From NCBI GenBank assembly GCA_039000515.1, contig JBCFYV010000012.1, positions 119,845,056-119,909,055 of the forward strand: a stretch of 64,000 bases of DNA. Reading direction: 5' to 3'. A program made the position numbers and the translations under genes. This document shows, in pieces, positions 25,901-33,700 of this stretch. Numbering within the stretch: position 1 is the first letter of the stretch; every line of letters begins with the position of its first letter. The DNA comes from Timema cristinae. Lineage: Eukaryota; Arthropoda; Insecta; Phasmatodea; Timematidae. A model generated the notes under the pieces. The model saw only the letters and a program-made list of their open reading frames with translations, searched no databases and was not told the origin of the DNA.

Positions 25901-26270
25901 AGATCCATTCTGAAAATTATTTACACATGTATTCCGTACTATCCGACCCGGATAGCCGCCACTTTAGGCCGGATAGCCGCCACTCTATGTAACTAGAAAG
26001 TGTTGCTGGTGACGTCAGGACTCACAAGCCACCAACAGAAGAGTTGGCCAAGAGCTCGAGGACTGTCCCACTGGTGTTCCCCGGCGAGAAGGGCTGGTAA
26101 AGAGTGGGATCAAGGAACGTCTCTGGATCCGACAGGCTTCGAACCAGGACCAGCATCACTGAGAACACCACAGGGGCAAGTATCTCCACCAGGGTCTGCA
26201 CAGGGTGCCTCTTCTGCAGCACCCAGTTCTTCCACATGAGGAGCCGGAACTTGGTCCAAGGGCCAGTCAT
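1103..26270 (-). CDS. Gene B: ABCA3-like lipid transporter, first half (TMD1-NBD1-linker), 14 coding exons, runs off the left edge
   Basis: Fourteen minus-strand exons (listed separately) join in phase into about 863 codons: an N-terminal membrane helix, a large extracellular loop, five further membrane segments, NBD1 and the regulatory linker. Order and spacing match the first half of human ABCA3, where NBD1 also ends near residue 870. NBD1 carries Walker [10 protein letters not shown]-loop LCPQH, signature [10 protein letters not shown], Walker [12 protein letters not shown] and H-loop LTTHF. ABCA proteins are ATP-driven lipid transporters; ABCA3 loads phospholipid into lysosome-related organelles, but the substrate here is unknown. 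TMD2 and NBD2 must lie beyond position 1. One single-base frameshift in exon 11 breaks the frame. Introns are packed with minisatellites and transposons. ABCA membership is very secure; the ABCA3-like subgroup is from remembered similarity. Confidence 0.93.
1507..1756 (-). CDS. Gene B exon 13: post-NBD1 regulatory region
   Basis: Reads [29 protein letters not shown] and [15 protein letters not shown], matching the GxGYxLxLVK to SITTMEEVFLRVGK region of ABCA3. The true acceptor is at 1757-1758. Fourteen more copies of this acceptor plus the first exon bases are repeated upstream (1757-2456). Donor GTAAGT, phase 2. Confidence 0.92.
1757..2456 (-). repeat. 47-bp minisatellite, about 15 copies, built from the exon 13 splice acceptor
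   Basis: Units start every 47 bp (CACCTGGAGG at about 1755, 1801, 1848 and so on to 2412). Read on the minus strand, each holds the intron end TTGTATTCCTCCAG and the first ~26 bases of exon 13. It fills most of the 815-bp intron 12. Use of an upstream copy would bring in a stop within two units. Confidence 0.95.
2572..2782 (-). CDS. Gene B exon 12: NBD1 Walker B and H-loop
   Basis: Reads [20 protein letters not shown], then [20 protein letters not shown] and [15 protein letters not shown], all diagnostic for ABCA NBD1. Acceptor CCTCAG, donor GTGAGA, phases 0 in, 1 out. Confidence 0.96.
3004..3070. repeat. 67-bp hairpin element, copy 2
   Basis: Bounded by TTACCTTG and CAAGGTAA, inner stem around GTATGGT / GCCATAG. 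It lies in intron 11 of gene B. Loop sequence differs from the other copies while the ends are kept. Confidence 0.7.
3395..3715. repeat. Degenerate tandem repeat, AT-rich
   Basis: Variants of TTTCTCCTTGGATTTAAAG followed by TTGAAATATCT recur about every 45-60 bp. The copies are too diverged to set a clean unit. It fills part of intron 11 of gene B. Confidence 0.6.
3795..3951 (-). CDS. Gene B exon 11: NBD1 signature motif, with a frameshift
   Basis: Reads [20 protein letters not shown] and [13 protein letters not shown] (ABC signature), then changes frame. After KRKLS the expected AVALCGNSQ is found one frame away, so one extra base lies in the GGG at 3825-3827 (plus strand). Counting that base out, the exon holds 52 codons and both phases fit. 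Acceptor GTCTAG, donor GTCAGA. Either a sequence error or a real inactivating indel. Confidence 0.88.
4556..6106 (-). mobile_element. Jockey-like LINE, 5'-truncated reverse transcriptase
   Basis: The frame from 6105 down to 5389 encodes a reverse transcriptase palm: [50 protein letters not shown] and the catalytic FADDT. A shifted piece at 4972-5199 reads [11 protein letters not shown] and [13 protein letters not shown], the C-terminal part of such ORFs. An 11-codon slip repeats KCSWDP twice near 5430. A (GAAA)n tail lies at 4552-4578. 5' UTR, ORF1 and endonuclease are absent. Inserted in the sense direction in intron 10 of gene B. Confidence 0.85.
6207..6479 (-). CDS. Gene B exon 10: NBD1 Walker A and Q-loop
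   Basis: Reads [20 protein letters not shown], then [18 protein letters not shown] (Walker A), [17 protein letters not shown] (Q-loop) and [11 protein letters not shown]. This is textbook ABCA NBD1. 91 whole codons; acceptor TGCCAG, donor GTAAGC. Diverged copies of its 3' end and donor lie in the next intron on both sides of a LINE. Confidence 0.96.
6555..6750 (+). mobile_element. SINE family B, tRNA-derived
   Basis: Starts with TGGTGGTCTAGAGGTAAGG, an A-box-like block, followed by GGGGTTCAATCC, a B box, spaced as in a tRNA promoter. A second copy is at 29408-29640. Not a functional tRNA: the arms do not fold cleanly. Confidence 0.6.
6760..7954. other. Intron 9 of gene B, left part, no feature seen
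   Basis: Very AT-rich sequence with short A and T runs. No exon, repeat array or recognisable transposon stands out. Confidence 0.5.
7955..8095 (-). CDS. Gene B exon 9: linker into NBD1
   Basis: Begins [13 protein letters not shown] and ends [13 protein letters not shown], matching the charged linker and the VxIxxLxKV first strand of NBD1. Acceptor TTGCAG, donor GTAACT, 47 whole codons. A poly-A run lies just upstream of the acceptor. Confidence 0.88.
8574..8755 (-). CDS. Gene B exon 8: TM6
   Basis: Reads [20 protein letters not shown], then a hydrophobic helix and [17 protein letters not shown], the ABCA signature block before NBD1 (YMEAVFPGQFGVPQPWYF in ABCA3). Acceptor after a C-rich tract, CCCTCAG; donor GTGAGA; phases 1 in, 0 out. 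Confidence 0.95.
8756..8923 (-). mobile_element. 168-bp intron 7 of gene B made mostly of a LINE 3' end
   Basis: From 8770 to 8916 the plus strand matches the 3' tail shared by the other 46-bp loci (AGTTCATTACCG, AAGTACGTCATC) and then nearly two 46-bp units (TATCCCTATCTTGAG). Donor GTGAGC and acceptor CCCTCAG lie at its edges. In LINE coding sense (minus strand) the repeat reads ELAQDRD. Confidence 0.85.
8924..9097 (-). CDS. Gene B exon 7: TM5 region
   Basis: Reads [19 protein letters not shown] and [19 protein letters not shown], matching the ANMAAAFGGFLYFFTYIPY and QKLCSCLLSNVAMAMGAQL blocks of ABCA3. It ends inside the codon for G of EGTG at donor GTGAGC. The next intron is only 168 bp and is made of LINE sequence. 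Confidence 0.94.
9364..9607 (-). CDS. Gene B exon 6: TM3-TM4
   Basis: Reads [18 protein letters not shown], the highly conserved MxMMGLSxWLHWxAWF motif, then two hydrophobic stretches ending [13 protein letters not shown]. Acceptor TAAAG, donor GTAAAG, phases 0 in, 1 out. Confidence 0.94.
9680..11875. repeat. 58-bp minisatellite, about 37 copies
   Basis: Unit recognisable by CAGTCTTACTAGTAGTTCTG and CTCCATGTTATTATCG. Most units are 58 bp, some about 62 with an extra ACTAGCTCC. Lies in intron 5 of gene B. A block of variant units at 10540-10870 recurs exactly 928 bp later (16 units). Confidence 0.95.
12020..12240 (-). mobile_element. SINE-like family C, copy 1
   Basis: Shares GGTGTGGAACCAGTGGAAAT, CCTAACTTAAGCCTAACTAG and a B-box-like end with 30150-30360. 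A low-complexity GTGATAGTGAGTATGAT tract adjoins it at 11965-12055. Confidence 0.5.
12490..12725 (-). mobile_element. SINE family A copy, diverged
   Basis: Diverged copy of the main SINE: GGGAGAGCGGAAAAACATT, CCCGTCATCGACAGTCTAG and GAGAGTAGTGTCTTAGATCA are recognisable. Lies in intron 5 of gene B. Confidence 0.6.
12730..13584. other. Intron 5 of gene B, right part
   Basis: No exon or clear repeat seen. Short open frames here show no family resemblance. Confidence 0.4.
13585..13826 (-). CDS. Gene B exon 5: end of loop 1 and TM2
   Basis: Begins [14 protein letters not shown] and ends in the membrane segment [19 protein letters not shown] followed by TSEKELQLK, matching LLLLLSFTYTALTIAR and EKERRLKE of ABCA3. 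The usual EGFLxxQ block just before it is replaced by low-complexity sequence. Acceptor CCACAG, donor GTTCGT, phases 1 in, 0 out. Confidence 0.9.
13862..14695 (-). repeat. 46-bp LINE-derived minisatellite (about 16 copies) with the LINE 3' tail
   Basis: On the plus strand units read GATAGGGTGTAATGAGG and TGGATAGAACTAGCTCAAGA every 46 bp. At 14612 the array runs into GGTGGCGTACTTTTGAG, GCTCCTAACACCATAAAGTG and a GTAAGTTAAGTAAGT tail, the LINE 3' end. The LINE coding sense is the plus strand. Opposite orientation to the array at 17318-19125. Confidence 0.92.
14930..15415 (+). mobile_element. RTE-like 3' end or SINE ending in (GTCA)n
   Basis: Begins TAGCTGTTGCCTGCGGCTT and TGCTCGCGTGG, a block common in insect RTE-type repeats. 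It ends in (CAGT)n at 15370-15396. No coding sequence remains. Confidence 0.5.
16055..16145 (-). mobile_element. tRNA-like SINE fragment
   Basis: GGATCGAACCCGGGACCTCT is the reverse complement of a Pol III B box (GGTTCGATCC). No intact tRNA can be folded around it. Confidence 0.4.
16248..16430 (-). mobile_element. Second repeat of the (GTCA)n-tailed type
   Basis: A (TGAC)n tract at 16250-16312 is followed by AAACCTGAAATTTGGCAAAC and TATAGCTTCTAGACTGTA, a typical body of (CAGT)n-tailed insect repeats. Opposite orientation to 14930-15415. Confidence 0.45.
17048..17195 (-). CDS. Gene B exon 4: extracellular loop 1
   Basis: Reads [15 protein letters not shown] then [17 protein letters not shown], like the KYxLRFSY and SLFPLFPNPGPR blocks of ABCA3. 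Acceptor TTCAAG, donor GTGAGT, phases 0 in and 1 out. It lies between two long arrays of the same 46-bp repeat in opposite orientations (13862-14620 and 17318-19125). Confidence 0.88.
17318..19125 (+). repeat. 46-bp LINE-derived minisatellite, about 39 copies
   Basis: Units read CTATCTTGAGCTAGTTCTAT and CCAGTCCACCTCATTACACC. The left border GAAGTACGTCACCTATTCC is the shortened LINE tail seen at the other loci. Lies in intron 3 of gene B, 123 bp upstream of exon 4, inverted relative to 13862-14620. Confidence 0.93.
19126..19930. other. Intron 3 of gene B, no clear feature
   Basis: AT-rich. Two overlapping 68-69 codon frames at 19279-19493 show no recognisable family. Nothing else seen. Confidence 0.4.
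19937..19998. repeat. (TA)n microsatellite
   Basis: About 30 TA dinucleotides with one interruption. Confidence 0.95.
20308..21132. mobile_element. hAT-type non-autonomous transposon, 825 bp
   Basis: Left end CTGTGGCAGCTCGTG and, on the other strand, right end CAGTGGCGGCTCGTA form terminal inverted repeats. It is flanked on both sides by the same 8 bp, TTTAAGAT (20300-20307 and 21133-21140), the hallmark of hAT insertion. No transposase remains. Confidence 0.85.
21239..21369 (-). CDS. Gene B exon 3: extracellular loop 1
   Basis: Reads from [13 protein letters not shown] to NETIFPDIK. It contains LAGVVFDD, the counterpart of the AAVVFEH block that ABCA proteins have in the first extracellular domain. 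Donor GTTGGT is acceptable though not strong. Phases 1 in, 0 out. An 825-bp hAT-type element sits about 100 bp downstream in the intron. Confidence 0.87.
21626..21815 (+). mobile_element. SINE family A copy
   Basis: CTTCGGTGGCCGTTAGGTTT, ACAGTAGACTAGACTGCCG, GAGGTTCGTATCTCAGTCGG and GTGTACTGAGGGTGG follow in the family order. 3' end missing. Confidence 0.7.
21994..22618 (+). mobile_element. pogo/Tigger-type DNA transposon relic
   Basis: Ends are CAGTGGAACCTGATTAATTC and, inverted, CAGTGGAACATGGATAATTC, the typical pogo/Tigger terminal repeat. At 22464-22568 a 34-codon frame reads [17 protein letters not shown], the first helices of the transposase DNA-binding domain, then stops. The rest of the transposase is deleted. 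Lies in intron 2 of gene B. Confidence 0.85.
22620..23295. other. Intron 2 of gene B, no feature seen
   Basis: Unique-looking sequence with a short G run at 22801-22817. No exon or repeat identified. Confidence 0.4.
23300..23697. mobile_element. Fold-back MITE bounded by TTAA, 398 bp
   Basis: Both ends read inward TTAAGGTGGG. The arms pair for most of their length. The innermost 45 bp (23415-23460 against 23534-23578, GTTGTTGAATATCTGTCA and its complement) differ at only about three bases around a ~74-bp loop. TTAA ends suggest a piggyBac-type target. Related pieces: 51996-52095 and 62110-62215. Confidence 0.8.
23700..24585. other. Intron 2 of gene B, no feature seen
   Basis: No exon, array or transposon recognised. 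Short A runs only. Confidence 0.4.
24586..24659 (-). CDS. Gene B exon 2: extracellular loop 1
   Basis: Seventy-four bases between CACAG and GTGAGT. They read [20 protein letters not shown], matching the conserved block of ABCA loop 1 (LAYxPSxS in ABCA3). Entry phase 2 and exit phase 1 fit both neighbours. Confidence 0.88.
24790..24880 (-). mobile_element. tRNA-like sequence, probably a SINE head
   Basis: On the minus strand it reads GGATAGCTCAGTGGATAGAG, then GTCCCGGGTTCGATTCC at tRNA spacing, and ends near TATCCAGGTGT, complementary to TCCTGGATA. It resembles a tRNA, but related pieces at 45725-45880 lack the fold, so a tRNA-derived SINE is more likely than a working tRNA gene. Confidence 0.5.
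24881..26025. other. Intron 1 of gene B
   Basis: No exon seen. At 25940-25985 GGATAGCCGCCACT occurs twice. A block at 25580 (GTCGCGATTATCCGG) looks like a pogo-type end, but no convincing partner was found. Confidence 0.35.
26026..26270 (-). CDS. Gene B exon 1: start codon and first transmembrane helix
   Basis: The ATG at 26268-26270 opens [16 protein letters not shown], the usual ABCA N-terminus (LLxWKN followed by LQKR and a hydrophobic helix, [16 protein letters not shown]). An upstream in-frame ATG exists, but the stretch between the two is low-complexity and unlike the family. A possible 3' splice site (TTTCAG) near 26408 would make 26271-26408 part of a 5' UTR exon. The exon ends at GT donor GTGAGT, phase 2. 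Confidence 0.92.
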
Positions 26271-26280
26271 CGTGGTGAGG

Positions 26281-26332
26281 TTGGAGAGGTGAGGTCGGGG
26301 AGGTGAGGTTGGAGAGGTGAGGTCAGAGAGGT
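26281..26332. repeat. Short GAGGTGAGGT repeat in the 5' UTR of gene B
   Basis: Five imperfect copies of GGAGAGGTGAGGT lie just upstream of the start codon, in the presumed 5' UTR. Confidence 0.7.
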
Positions 26333-26439
26333 GTCGGGGGTTGGCCCCAAGGGGCGGAGGGGTAGGAGGCGTCACTTGGTACTTAGAACGCTTCAGCTTG
26401 GCTTAGATCTGAAACAACAAAATACACTGAAACATTTAT

Positions 26440-26610
26440 TTATTCTAATTTTTTTTAATACTCCGTCTTACTACCCATTCGGGCTATATGCATACTCACT
26501 AATTACACTAATATGTTTGGGATAAAGGAGGTTGAATCTAGAGGAATTGTACCCAGATTTGCGTGGAGGGAGAGTGGTAAACAATTTTTGAAATACCACT
26601 TTCAATAATT
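26440..26610 (-). mobile_element. SINE family A copy, 5'-truncated
   Basis: TCCGTCTTACTACCCATTCG, GGCTATATGC and GCGTGGAGGGAGAGTGG give the 3' half of the SINE in the minus orientation. It lies just upstream of gene B. Confidence 0.75.
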
Positions 26611-26699
26611 GCCGGCAAGGCCACTATTCACATTTGGCCCCTAGTTAAATATCGTGCGGAAAGATTTCACAAAGATATTTGATTTATACATTTTGCCGC

Positions 26700-28377
26700 A
26701 CCTTTCGACCATTACCAGGGGGTCAAGGGGGCTCGCACTCCCCTACCATTACCAGGAGGTCAAGGGGCTCCCACTTCCCTACCATTACCAGGGGGGTCAA
26801 GGGGGCTCCCACTCTCCTACCACTACCAGGAGGTCAAGGGGGCTCCCACTTCCCTACCACTACCAGGGGGTCAAGGGGGCTCCCACTCCCCTACCATTAC
26901 CAGGGGGTCAAGGGGGCTCCCATTTCCCTACCACTACCAGGAGGTCAAGGGGGCTCCCACTCCCCTACCATTACCAGGGGGTCAAGGGGGCTCCCACTTC
27001 CCTACCACTACCAGGGGGTCAAGGGGGCTCCCACTTCCCTACCACTACCAGGGGGTCAAGGGGGCTCCCACTTCCCTACCATTACCAGGGGGTCAAGGGG
27101 GCTCCCACTCTCCTACCACTACCAGGAGGTCAAGGAGGCTCCCACTTCCCTACCACTACCAGGGGGTCAAGGGGGCTCCCACTCCCCTACCACTACCAGG
27201 GGGTCAAGGGGGCTCCCACTTCCCTACCACTACCAGGAGGTCAAAGGGGCTCCCACTTCCCTACCACTACCAGGAGGTCAAGGGGGCTCCCACTCCCCTA
27301 CCATTACCAGGGGGTCAAGGGGCTCCCACTTCCCTACCACTACCAGGGGGTCAAGGGGGCTCCCACTTCCCTACCACTACCAGGGGGTCAAGGGGGCTCC
27401 CACTTCCCTACCATTACCAGGGGGTCAAGGGGGCTCCCACTCTCCTACCACTACCAGGAGGTCAAGGGGGCTCCCACTTCCCTACCACTACCAGGAAGTC
27501 AAGGGGGCTCCCACTCCCCTACCACTACCAGGGGGTCAAGGGGGCTCCCACTTCCCTACCACTACCAGGGGGTCAAGGGGGCTCGCACTCCCCTACCATT
27601 ACCAGGGGGTCAAGGGGGCTCCCACTCCCCTACCATTACCAGGGGGTCAAGGGGGCTCGCACTCTCCTACCATTACCAGGGGGTCAAGGGGGCTCGCACT
27701 CCCCTACCATTACCAGGGGGTCAAGGGAGCTCCCACTTCCCTACCATTACCAGGGGGTCAAGGGGGCTCCCCCTCCCCTACCATTACCAGGGGGTCAAGG
27801 GGGTTCCCACTCCCCTACCATTACCAGGGGGTCAAGGGGGCTCCCACTCTCCTACCACTACCAGGGGGTCAAGGGGGCTCCCACTTCCCTACCATTACCA
27901 GGGGGTCAAGGGGGCTCCCCTCCCCTACCATTACCAGGGAGTCAAGGGGGCTCCCACTCCCCTACCATTACCAGGGAGTCAAGGGGGCTCCCACTCCCCT
28001 ACCATTACCAGGGGGTCAAGGGGGCTCGCACTCCCCTACCATTACCAGGGAGTCAAGGGGGCTCCCACTCCCCTACCATTACCAGGGAGTCAAGGGGGCT
28101 CCCACTCCCCTACCATTACCAGGGGGTCAAGGGGGCTCGCACTCCCCTACCATTACCAGGGAGTCAAGGGGGCTCCCACTCCCCTACCATTACCAGGGAG
28201 TCAAGGGGGCTCCCACTCCCCTACCACTACCAGGGAGTCAAGGGGGCTCCCACTCCCCTACCACTACCAGGAGGTCAAGGGGGCTCCCACTTCCCTACCA
28301 CTACCAGGAGGTCAAGGGGGCTCCCACTCCCCTACCATTACCAGGGGGTCAAGGGGGCTCCCACTCCCCTACCATTA
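26700..28377. repeat. 37-bp G-rich minisatellite, about 45 copies, upstream of gene B
   Basis: Units hold CTACCATTACCAGGGGGTC then AAGGGGGCTCCCACTCCC. Each carries two G-runs of five on the plus strand. The unit has no stop in any plus-strand frame, which is why two long open frames cross it; they are not genes. It begins 430 bp upstream of the gene B start codon. Confidence 0.96.
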
Positions 28378-28820
28378 CGCCTCTGTGTGTTATATACAAA
28401 CCATTTGTTGACAGAGACTTTATTTTTGTTGGTTGAATTAACTATTCTAAAAACAAAAATTATGAAAATAATAACCTTGTATTCTTAGCTACACTAATTA
28501 TTTCATGATAGTTTCCGTCATTATTTCACTATAAGTTTATCTACTGAATTAATTACTGTTTGGTCAAGTTAAAAAAAAATCTTCATTTATTCTGGTGAAG
28601 TTGAGATCTAACATCTTATTTTACACTCAACCACGATTAAAAATTAATCAATATGTTATGTGTAAGAATTAATTTAATGAAGGAAAAATATTAGTAAAAT
28701 AAATATTTAGTAAAACAATCTGAAAACTCTTACACTCACGATTTTTATTATCTGATAAATTAATATAACTTTTTATCTCAGTCGTGTCTGATTAACTAAA
28801 TAAATCATTAATCTATTAGA
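28378..28820. other. Intergenic AT-rich sequence
   Basis: Nothing recognised between the G-rich array and the next transposon remnant. Confidence 0.4.
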
Positions 28821-28823
28821 ACC

Positions 28824-29208
28824 TTGTTTATAAGACCTAATTGAGACAGAAGAGTGATTATTCGTACTAGCGAAAATTCGGATTAACTGTGAGAAAACAT
28901 GTAAACAGTATTTTCACAAATTTTAAATTACAGTTGAATGAATTTAATCAAATGTTCATTTGTTTAACTGATGTATAACACGTGATATATTCTGTTATTA
29001 TTTGTAATTACAGGAAAACACATTGTGTTGACTACAACATGTACATATTATCAGATATCACTATTTCTTACAGTTCTCTTTTAACTTTGATCTTATTAAC
29101 CAATAACATATATTTATTTGATATACTTTTTTCCCGTGTTTTCCGAAAAGTGTGTTAGGATTATCCAGAATTTCTGGCTACCTGGGTTCTGCCTAACAAG
29201 GTTTTTCT
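28824..29208. mobile_element. Possible pogo/Tigger-type MITE
   Basis: GAACCTTGTTTATAAGACC at the left and, inverted, AAACCTTGTTAGGCAGAACC at the right, each followed by a TTATTCG or ATAATCC block. The similarity is imperfect and no target duplication was established. Confidence 0.4.
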
Positions 29209-29274
29209 GTACGACAAAATGTATATAAGAGTATCTGGCTACGATCAGTTAATTTTAAATAAATCTCTCTCACA

Positions 29275-29278
29275 AACA

Positions 29279-29325
<47 letters not shown>
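29275..29325. repeat. (CT)n(CA)n microsatellite
   Basis: CTCTCTCTCT followed by about 20 CA dinucleotides. Confidence 0.9.
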
Positions 29326-29327
<2 letters not shown>

Positions 29328-29407
29328 ACATTATAATTTTGGCTACATAGCTACTCAAGATAAAAGCTCAAAGCTAAGTCTTTATTTCATAAAACTATTG
29401 TAAATGA

Positions 29408-29640
29408 TGGTGACCTGGTGGTCTAGGTGTAAGGTGTCAGACTTTTGTGCTGTGGGTTCGGGGTTCAATCCTCGGTCCCGGCACAGATTTATCTGATTAC
29501 CAAACCCTTCCTTCACCTCTGACAAGACGTGTATTAATCACAACTTGTGAATGTGTAAGGTGTGTAAGGAATGCCAGACCTCCACCGTGGTTCGGATTCC
29601 ACGTAAAACTGTAGGTCCTTCATTTCATCTCACAATCACC
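29408..29640 (+). mobile_element. SINE family B, second copy
   Basis: GACCTGGTGGTCTAGGTGTA and GGGGTTCAATCCTCGG repeat the promoter-like head of the element at 6555. The body runs to CACGTAAAACTGTAGGTCC. Confidence 0.6.
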
Positions 29641-29659
29641 CTACCATTACACATTAGCG

Positions 29660-29723
29660 TAAGTGCGTATAACCCAAACGGGTAGTAAGACGTGGAGCTA
29701 ATAGTAATAGTAGTATAATAATA

Positions 29724-29812
<89 letters not shown>
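29660..29812 (+). mobile_element. SINE family A 3' end with a long (TAA)n tail
   Basis: GCGTATAACCCAAACGGGTA and GTAAGACGTGGAGCTAATA is the SINE 3' end. It runs directly into about 110 bp of (TAA)n, showing the tail type of this family. Confidence 0.8.
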
Positions 29813-30149
29813 TACAGCCTTTGAAAGTGTAAGATGAATTTTTATTTTGGAACATTATTTTAAGGCCAACTCGTACATGAAATGCCAACAATCGTTTGTG
29901 CGTAGTTTTCCAGAATCACGCTTGCCGAATAAATAAACAATACGCCGAATTGATGGTACAAAATATAGTTGTTTTTTCTTTGGGGTGCGTAACTTTTGGA
30001 TCAGCCTGTATATGTATGTAGCCTATGTCATATTTGACCGTGAGAGATGCAGAGTCCAGCTTGGTCCTGTGTGTGTGGACGCCGCTTTGAGAGAACAGAA
30101 CGTTACCCAGGGTCCATCTTGGAGGTTGTCTACACGTCGTACCCACAAC

Positions 30150-30360
30150 GAGATGATGTGATGATAGTGATTATGAAGGTGTGAAGCCAGTGGACATTTT
30201 AAACCTAATTTAAGCCTAATTAACCAGACCATGATAGTAATAGCAACAGTTCCTCTTCCAGGAAAAGTATCTATGGTACTGTCCGGCATCGAACCAGGGA
30301 ACTCTAGATGAATTTCCAGGGGCACTGAGCACTTAACCGAGAGGGTGGTCATTGTTTGAC
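30150..30360 (-). mobile_element. SINE-like family C, copy 2
   Basis: Shares GGTGTGAAGCCAGTGGACAT and CCTAATTTAAGCCTAATT with 12020-12240. It has a reversed B box at GGCATCGAACCAGGG. Confidence 0.5.
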
Positions 30361-30734
30361 GCTACCCGTCTACAAGTTATATTTATTCCCCTGTTTTTAA
30401 ATGAATTGCATATCCGCTCTTTACGACAGTTGAGAATCTAGATAGCTTTTTTTTTAGTCAGTCTGAAGTTGGTGATTAAATTGATTCGTGGAAAAAACTT
30501 TATATAACTTTCTAATGTGGATAACCTTATATTCTCTTATCATTGCTCAATGTCATCATTTATTGTCGTTTAATCTTCTTTATCTTGAGGATCAAACCTT
30601 ACCTCGATAATATTCCTGTGAAGTTAGGTCTTAAGAGCTTCGTAATTGTCTGAAAATGCGTCAAGACTGATTTAGTATGTATTCATAATCATTCGATAAA
30701 CATTCGCTTGGAACCAGCTTCAGCACTAGATCGA

Positions 30735-33700
30735 GTGGTTAGTGGGACTGACTAGAGCTCTACAGGAGCCTGGTTACATACTGTATGTCTCTATGACTGA
30801 GTGGTCAGGGAGACTAGCTACAGTTCTACAGGAGCCTGGTTCCATACTGTATGTCTCTATGACTGAGTGGTCAGGGAGACTAACTACAGTTCTACAGGAC
30901 CCTGGTTCCATACTGTATGTCTCTATGACTAATGGTTAAGGAGACTAGCTACAGTTCTACAGGACCCTAGTTACATACTGTCTGTCTCTATGACTGAGTT
31001 GTCAGGGAGACTAGCTACAGTTCTACAGGACCTGGTTCCATACTGTATGTCTCTATGACTGAGTGGTCAGGGAGACTAGCTACAGTTCTACAGGACCCTG
31101 GTTACATTACTGTATCTCTCTATTACTAAGTGTTAGGAGACTAGCTACAGTTCTACAGGAGCCTGGTTCCATACTGTATGTCTCTATGACTGAGTGGTCA
31201 GGGAGACTAGCTACAGTTCTACAGGACCTGGTTCCATACTGTATGTCTCTATACTGAGTGGTCAGGAGACTAGCTACAGTTCTACAGGACCCTGTTACAT
31301 AACTGTATGTCTCTATGACTGAGTGGTCAGGGAGACTAGCTAACAGTTCTACAGGACCCTGGTTACATACTGTATGTCTCTATGACTGAGTGGTCAGGGA
31401 ACTAGCTACAGTTCTACAGGACCCTGGTTACATACTGTATGTCTCTATGACTGAGTGGTCAGGAGACTAGCTACAGTGCTACAGGACCCTGGTTCATACT
31501 GTATGTCTCTATGACTAGTTGGTTAAGGAGACTAGCTACAGTTCTACAGGACCATGGTTCCATACTGTATGTCTCTATGACTGAGTGGTTTAGGAGACTA
31601 GCTACAGTACTACAGGACCCTGGTTACATACTGTATGTCTCTATGACTAAGTGGTTAAGGAGACTAGCTACAGTTCTACAGAACCCTGGTACCATACTGT
31701 ATGTCTATATGACTGAGTGGTCAGGGAAACTAGCTACAGTTCTACAGGACCCTAGTTACATACTGTATGTCTCTATGACTAAGTGGTTAAGGAGACTAGC
31801 TACAGTTCTACAGGACCCTAGTTCAATACTGTATGTCTCTATGACTGAGTGGTCAGGGAGACTAGCTACAGTTCTACAAGGACCCTGGTTACATACTGTA
31901 TGTCCTTTGCCACTGAGTGGTCAGGAGACTAGCTACCGTGCTACAGGACCCTGTTCATACTGTATGTCTATATGACTTAGTTGTCAGGGAAACTAGCTAA
32001 AGTTCTACAGGACCCTAGTTACATACTGTATGTCTCTATGACTAAGTGGTTAAGGAGACTAGCTACAGTTCTACAGGAACCTGTTCCATTACTGTATTCT
32101 ATATGACTGAAGTGGTCAGGAGACTAGCTACAGTTCTACAGGACCTGGTTCATACTGTATGTCTCTATGACTGAGTGGTCAGGGAGACTAGCTACAGTGT
32201 CTACAGGACCCTGGTTCCATACTGTATGTCTCTATGACTGAGTGGTCAGGGAGACTAGCTACAGTTCTACAGGAGCCTGGTTCCATACTGTATGCCTCTA
32301 CCACTGAGTGTCAGGAGACTAGCTACAGTTCTACAGGACCCTGGTTCCATACTGTATGTCTCTACCACTGAGTTGTCAGGGAGACTAGCTACAGTGCTAC
32401 AGGACCTGGTTCCATACTGTATGTCTCTATGACTAGTGGTAGGAGACTAGCTACAGTTCTACAGGACCCTGGTTACATTACTGTATGTATCTATGACTGA
32501 GTTTCAGGAGACTAGCTACAGTTCTACAGGACCCTGGTTCATACTGTATGTCTCTATGACTGAGTTGTCAGGGAGACTAGCTAAAGTTCTACAGAACCCT
32601 GGTACCATACTGTATGTCATTAGACTGAGTTGTCAGGGAGACTAGCTACAGTTCTACAGGACCCTGGTTACATACTGTATGTCTCTATGACTAAGTGGTC
32701 AGGAGACTAGCTACAGTTCTACAGGACCCTGGTTACATACTGTATGTATCTATGACTGAGTTGTCAGGGAGACTAGCTACAATGCTACAGGACCCTGGTT
32801 CCATACTGTATGTCTCTATGACTAGTTGTCTAGGAGACTAGCTAAAGTTCTACAGAACCCTGGTACCATACTGTATGTCTCTATGACTGAGTGGTCAGGA
32901 GACTAGCTACAGTTCTACAAACCTGGTTACATACTGTATGTATCTATGACTGAGTTGTCAGGGAGACTAGCTACATTTCTACAGGACCCTGGTTACATAC
33001 TGTATGTATCTATGACTGAGTTGTCAGGAGACTAGCTAACAGTTCTACAGGACCCTGGTTCCATACTGTATGTCTCTATGACTGAGTTGTCAGGGAGACT
33101 AGCTAAAGTTCTACAGAACCCTGGTTACCATACTGTATGTCATATGACTGAGTGTCAGGGAGACTAGCTACAGTTCTACAGGACCTGGTTACATACTGTA
33201 TGTATCTATGACTGAGTTGTCAGGAGACTAGCTACATTTCTACAGGACCCTGGTTCCATACTGTATGTCTTTTGACTGAGTTGTCAGGGAGACTAGCTAC
33301 ATTTTACAGGACCCTGGTTCCATACTGTATGTCTATATGACTGAGTGTCAGGGAGACTAGCTACAGTTCTACAGGACCCTGGTTACATACTGTATGTCTT
33401 ATGACTAGTGGTCAGGAGACTAGCTACAGTTCTACAGGACCCTGGTTACATACTGTATGTGTCTCTATGACTAAGTGGTCAGGAGACTAGCTACAGTTCT
33501 ACAGGACCCTGGTTCATACTGTATGTATCTATGACTGAGTGTCAGGGAGACTAGCTATAGATCTACAGGACCCTGGTTACCATACTGTATGTCTCTATGA
33601 CTGAGTTGTCAGGGAGACTAGCTAAGTTCTACAGAACCCTGGTACCATACTGTATGTCTATATGACTGAGTTGTCAGGGAGACTAGCTACAGTTCTACAG

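Noticed and set aside
26654..28436. Two 585-codon open frames on the plus strand
   Set aside because: They cross a 37-bp minisatellite whose unit has no stop codon. The residues are pure repeat with no gene signal.
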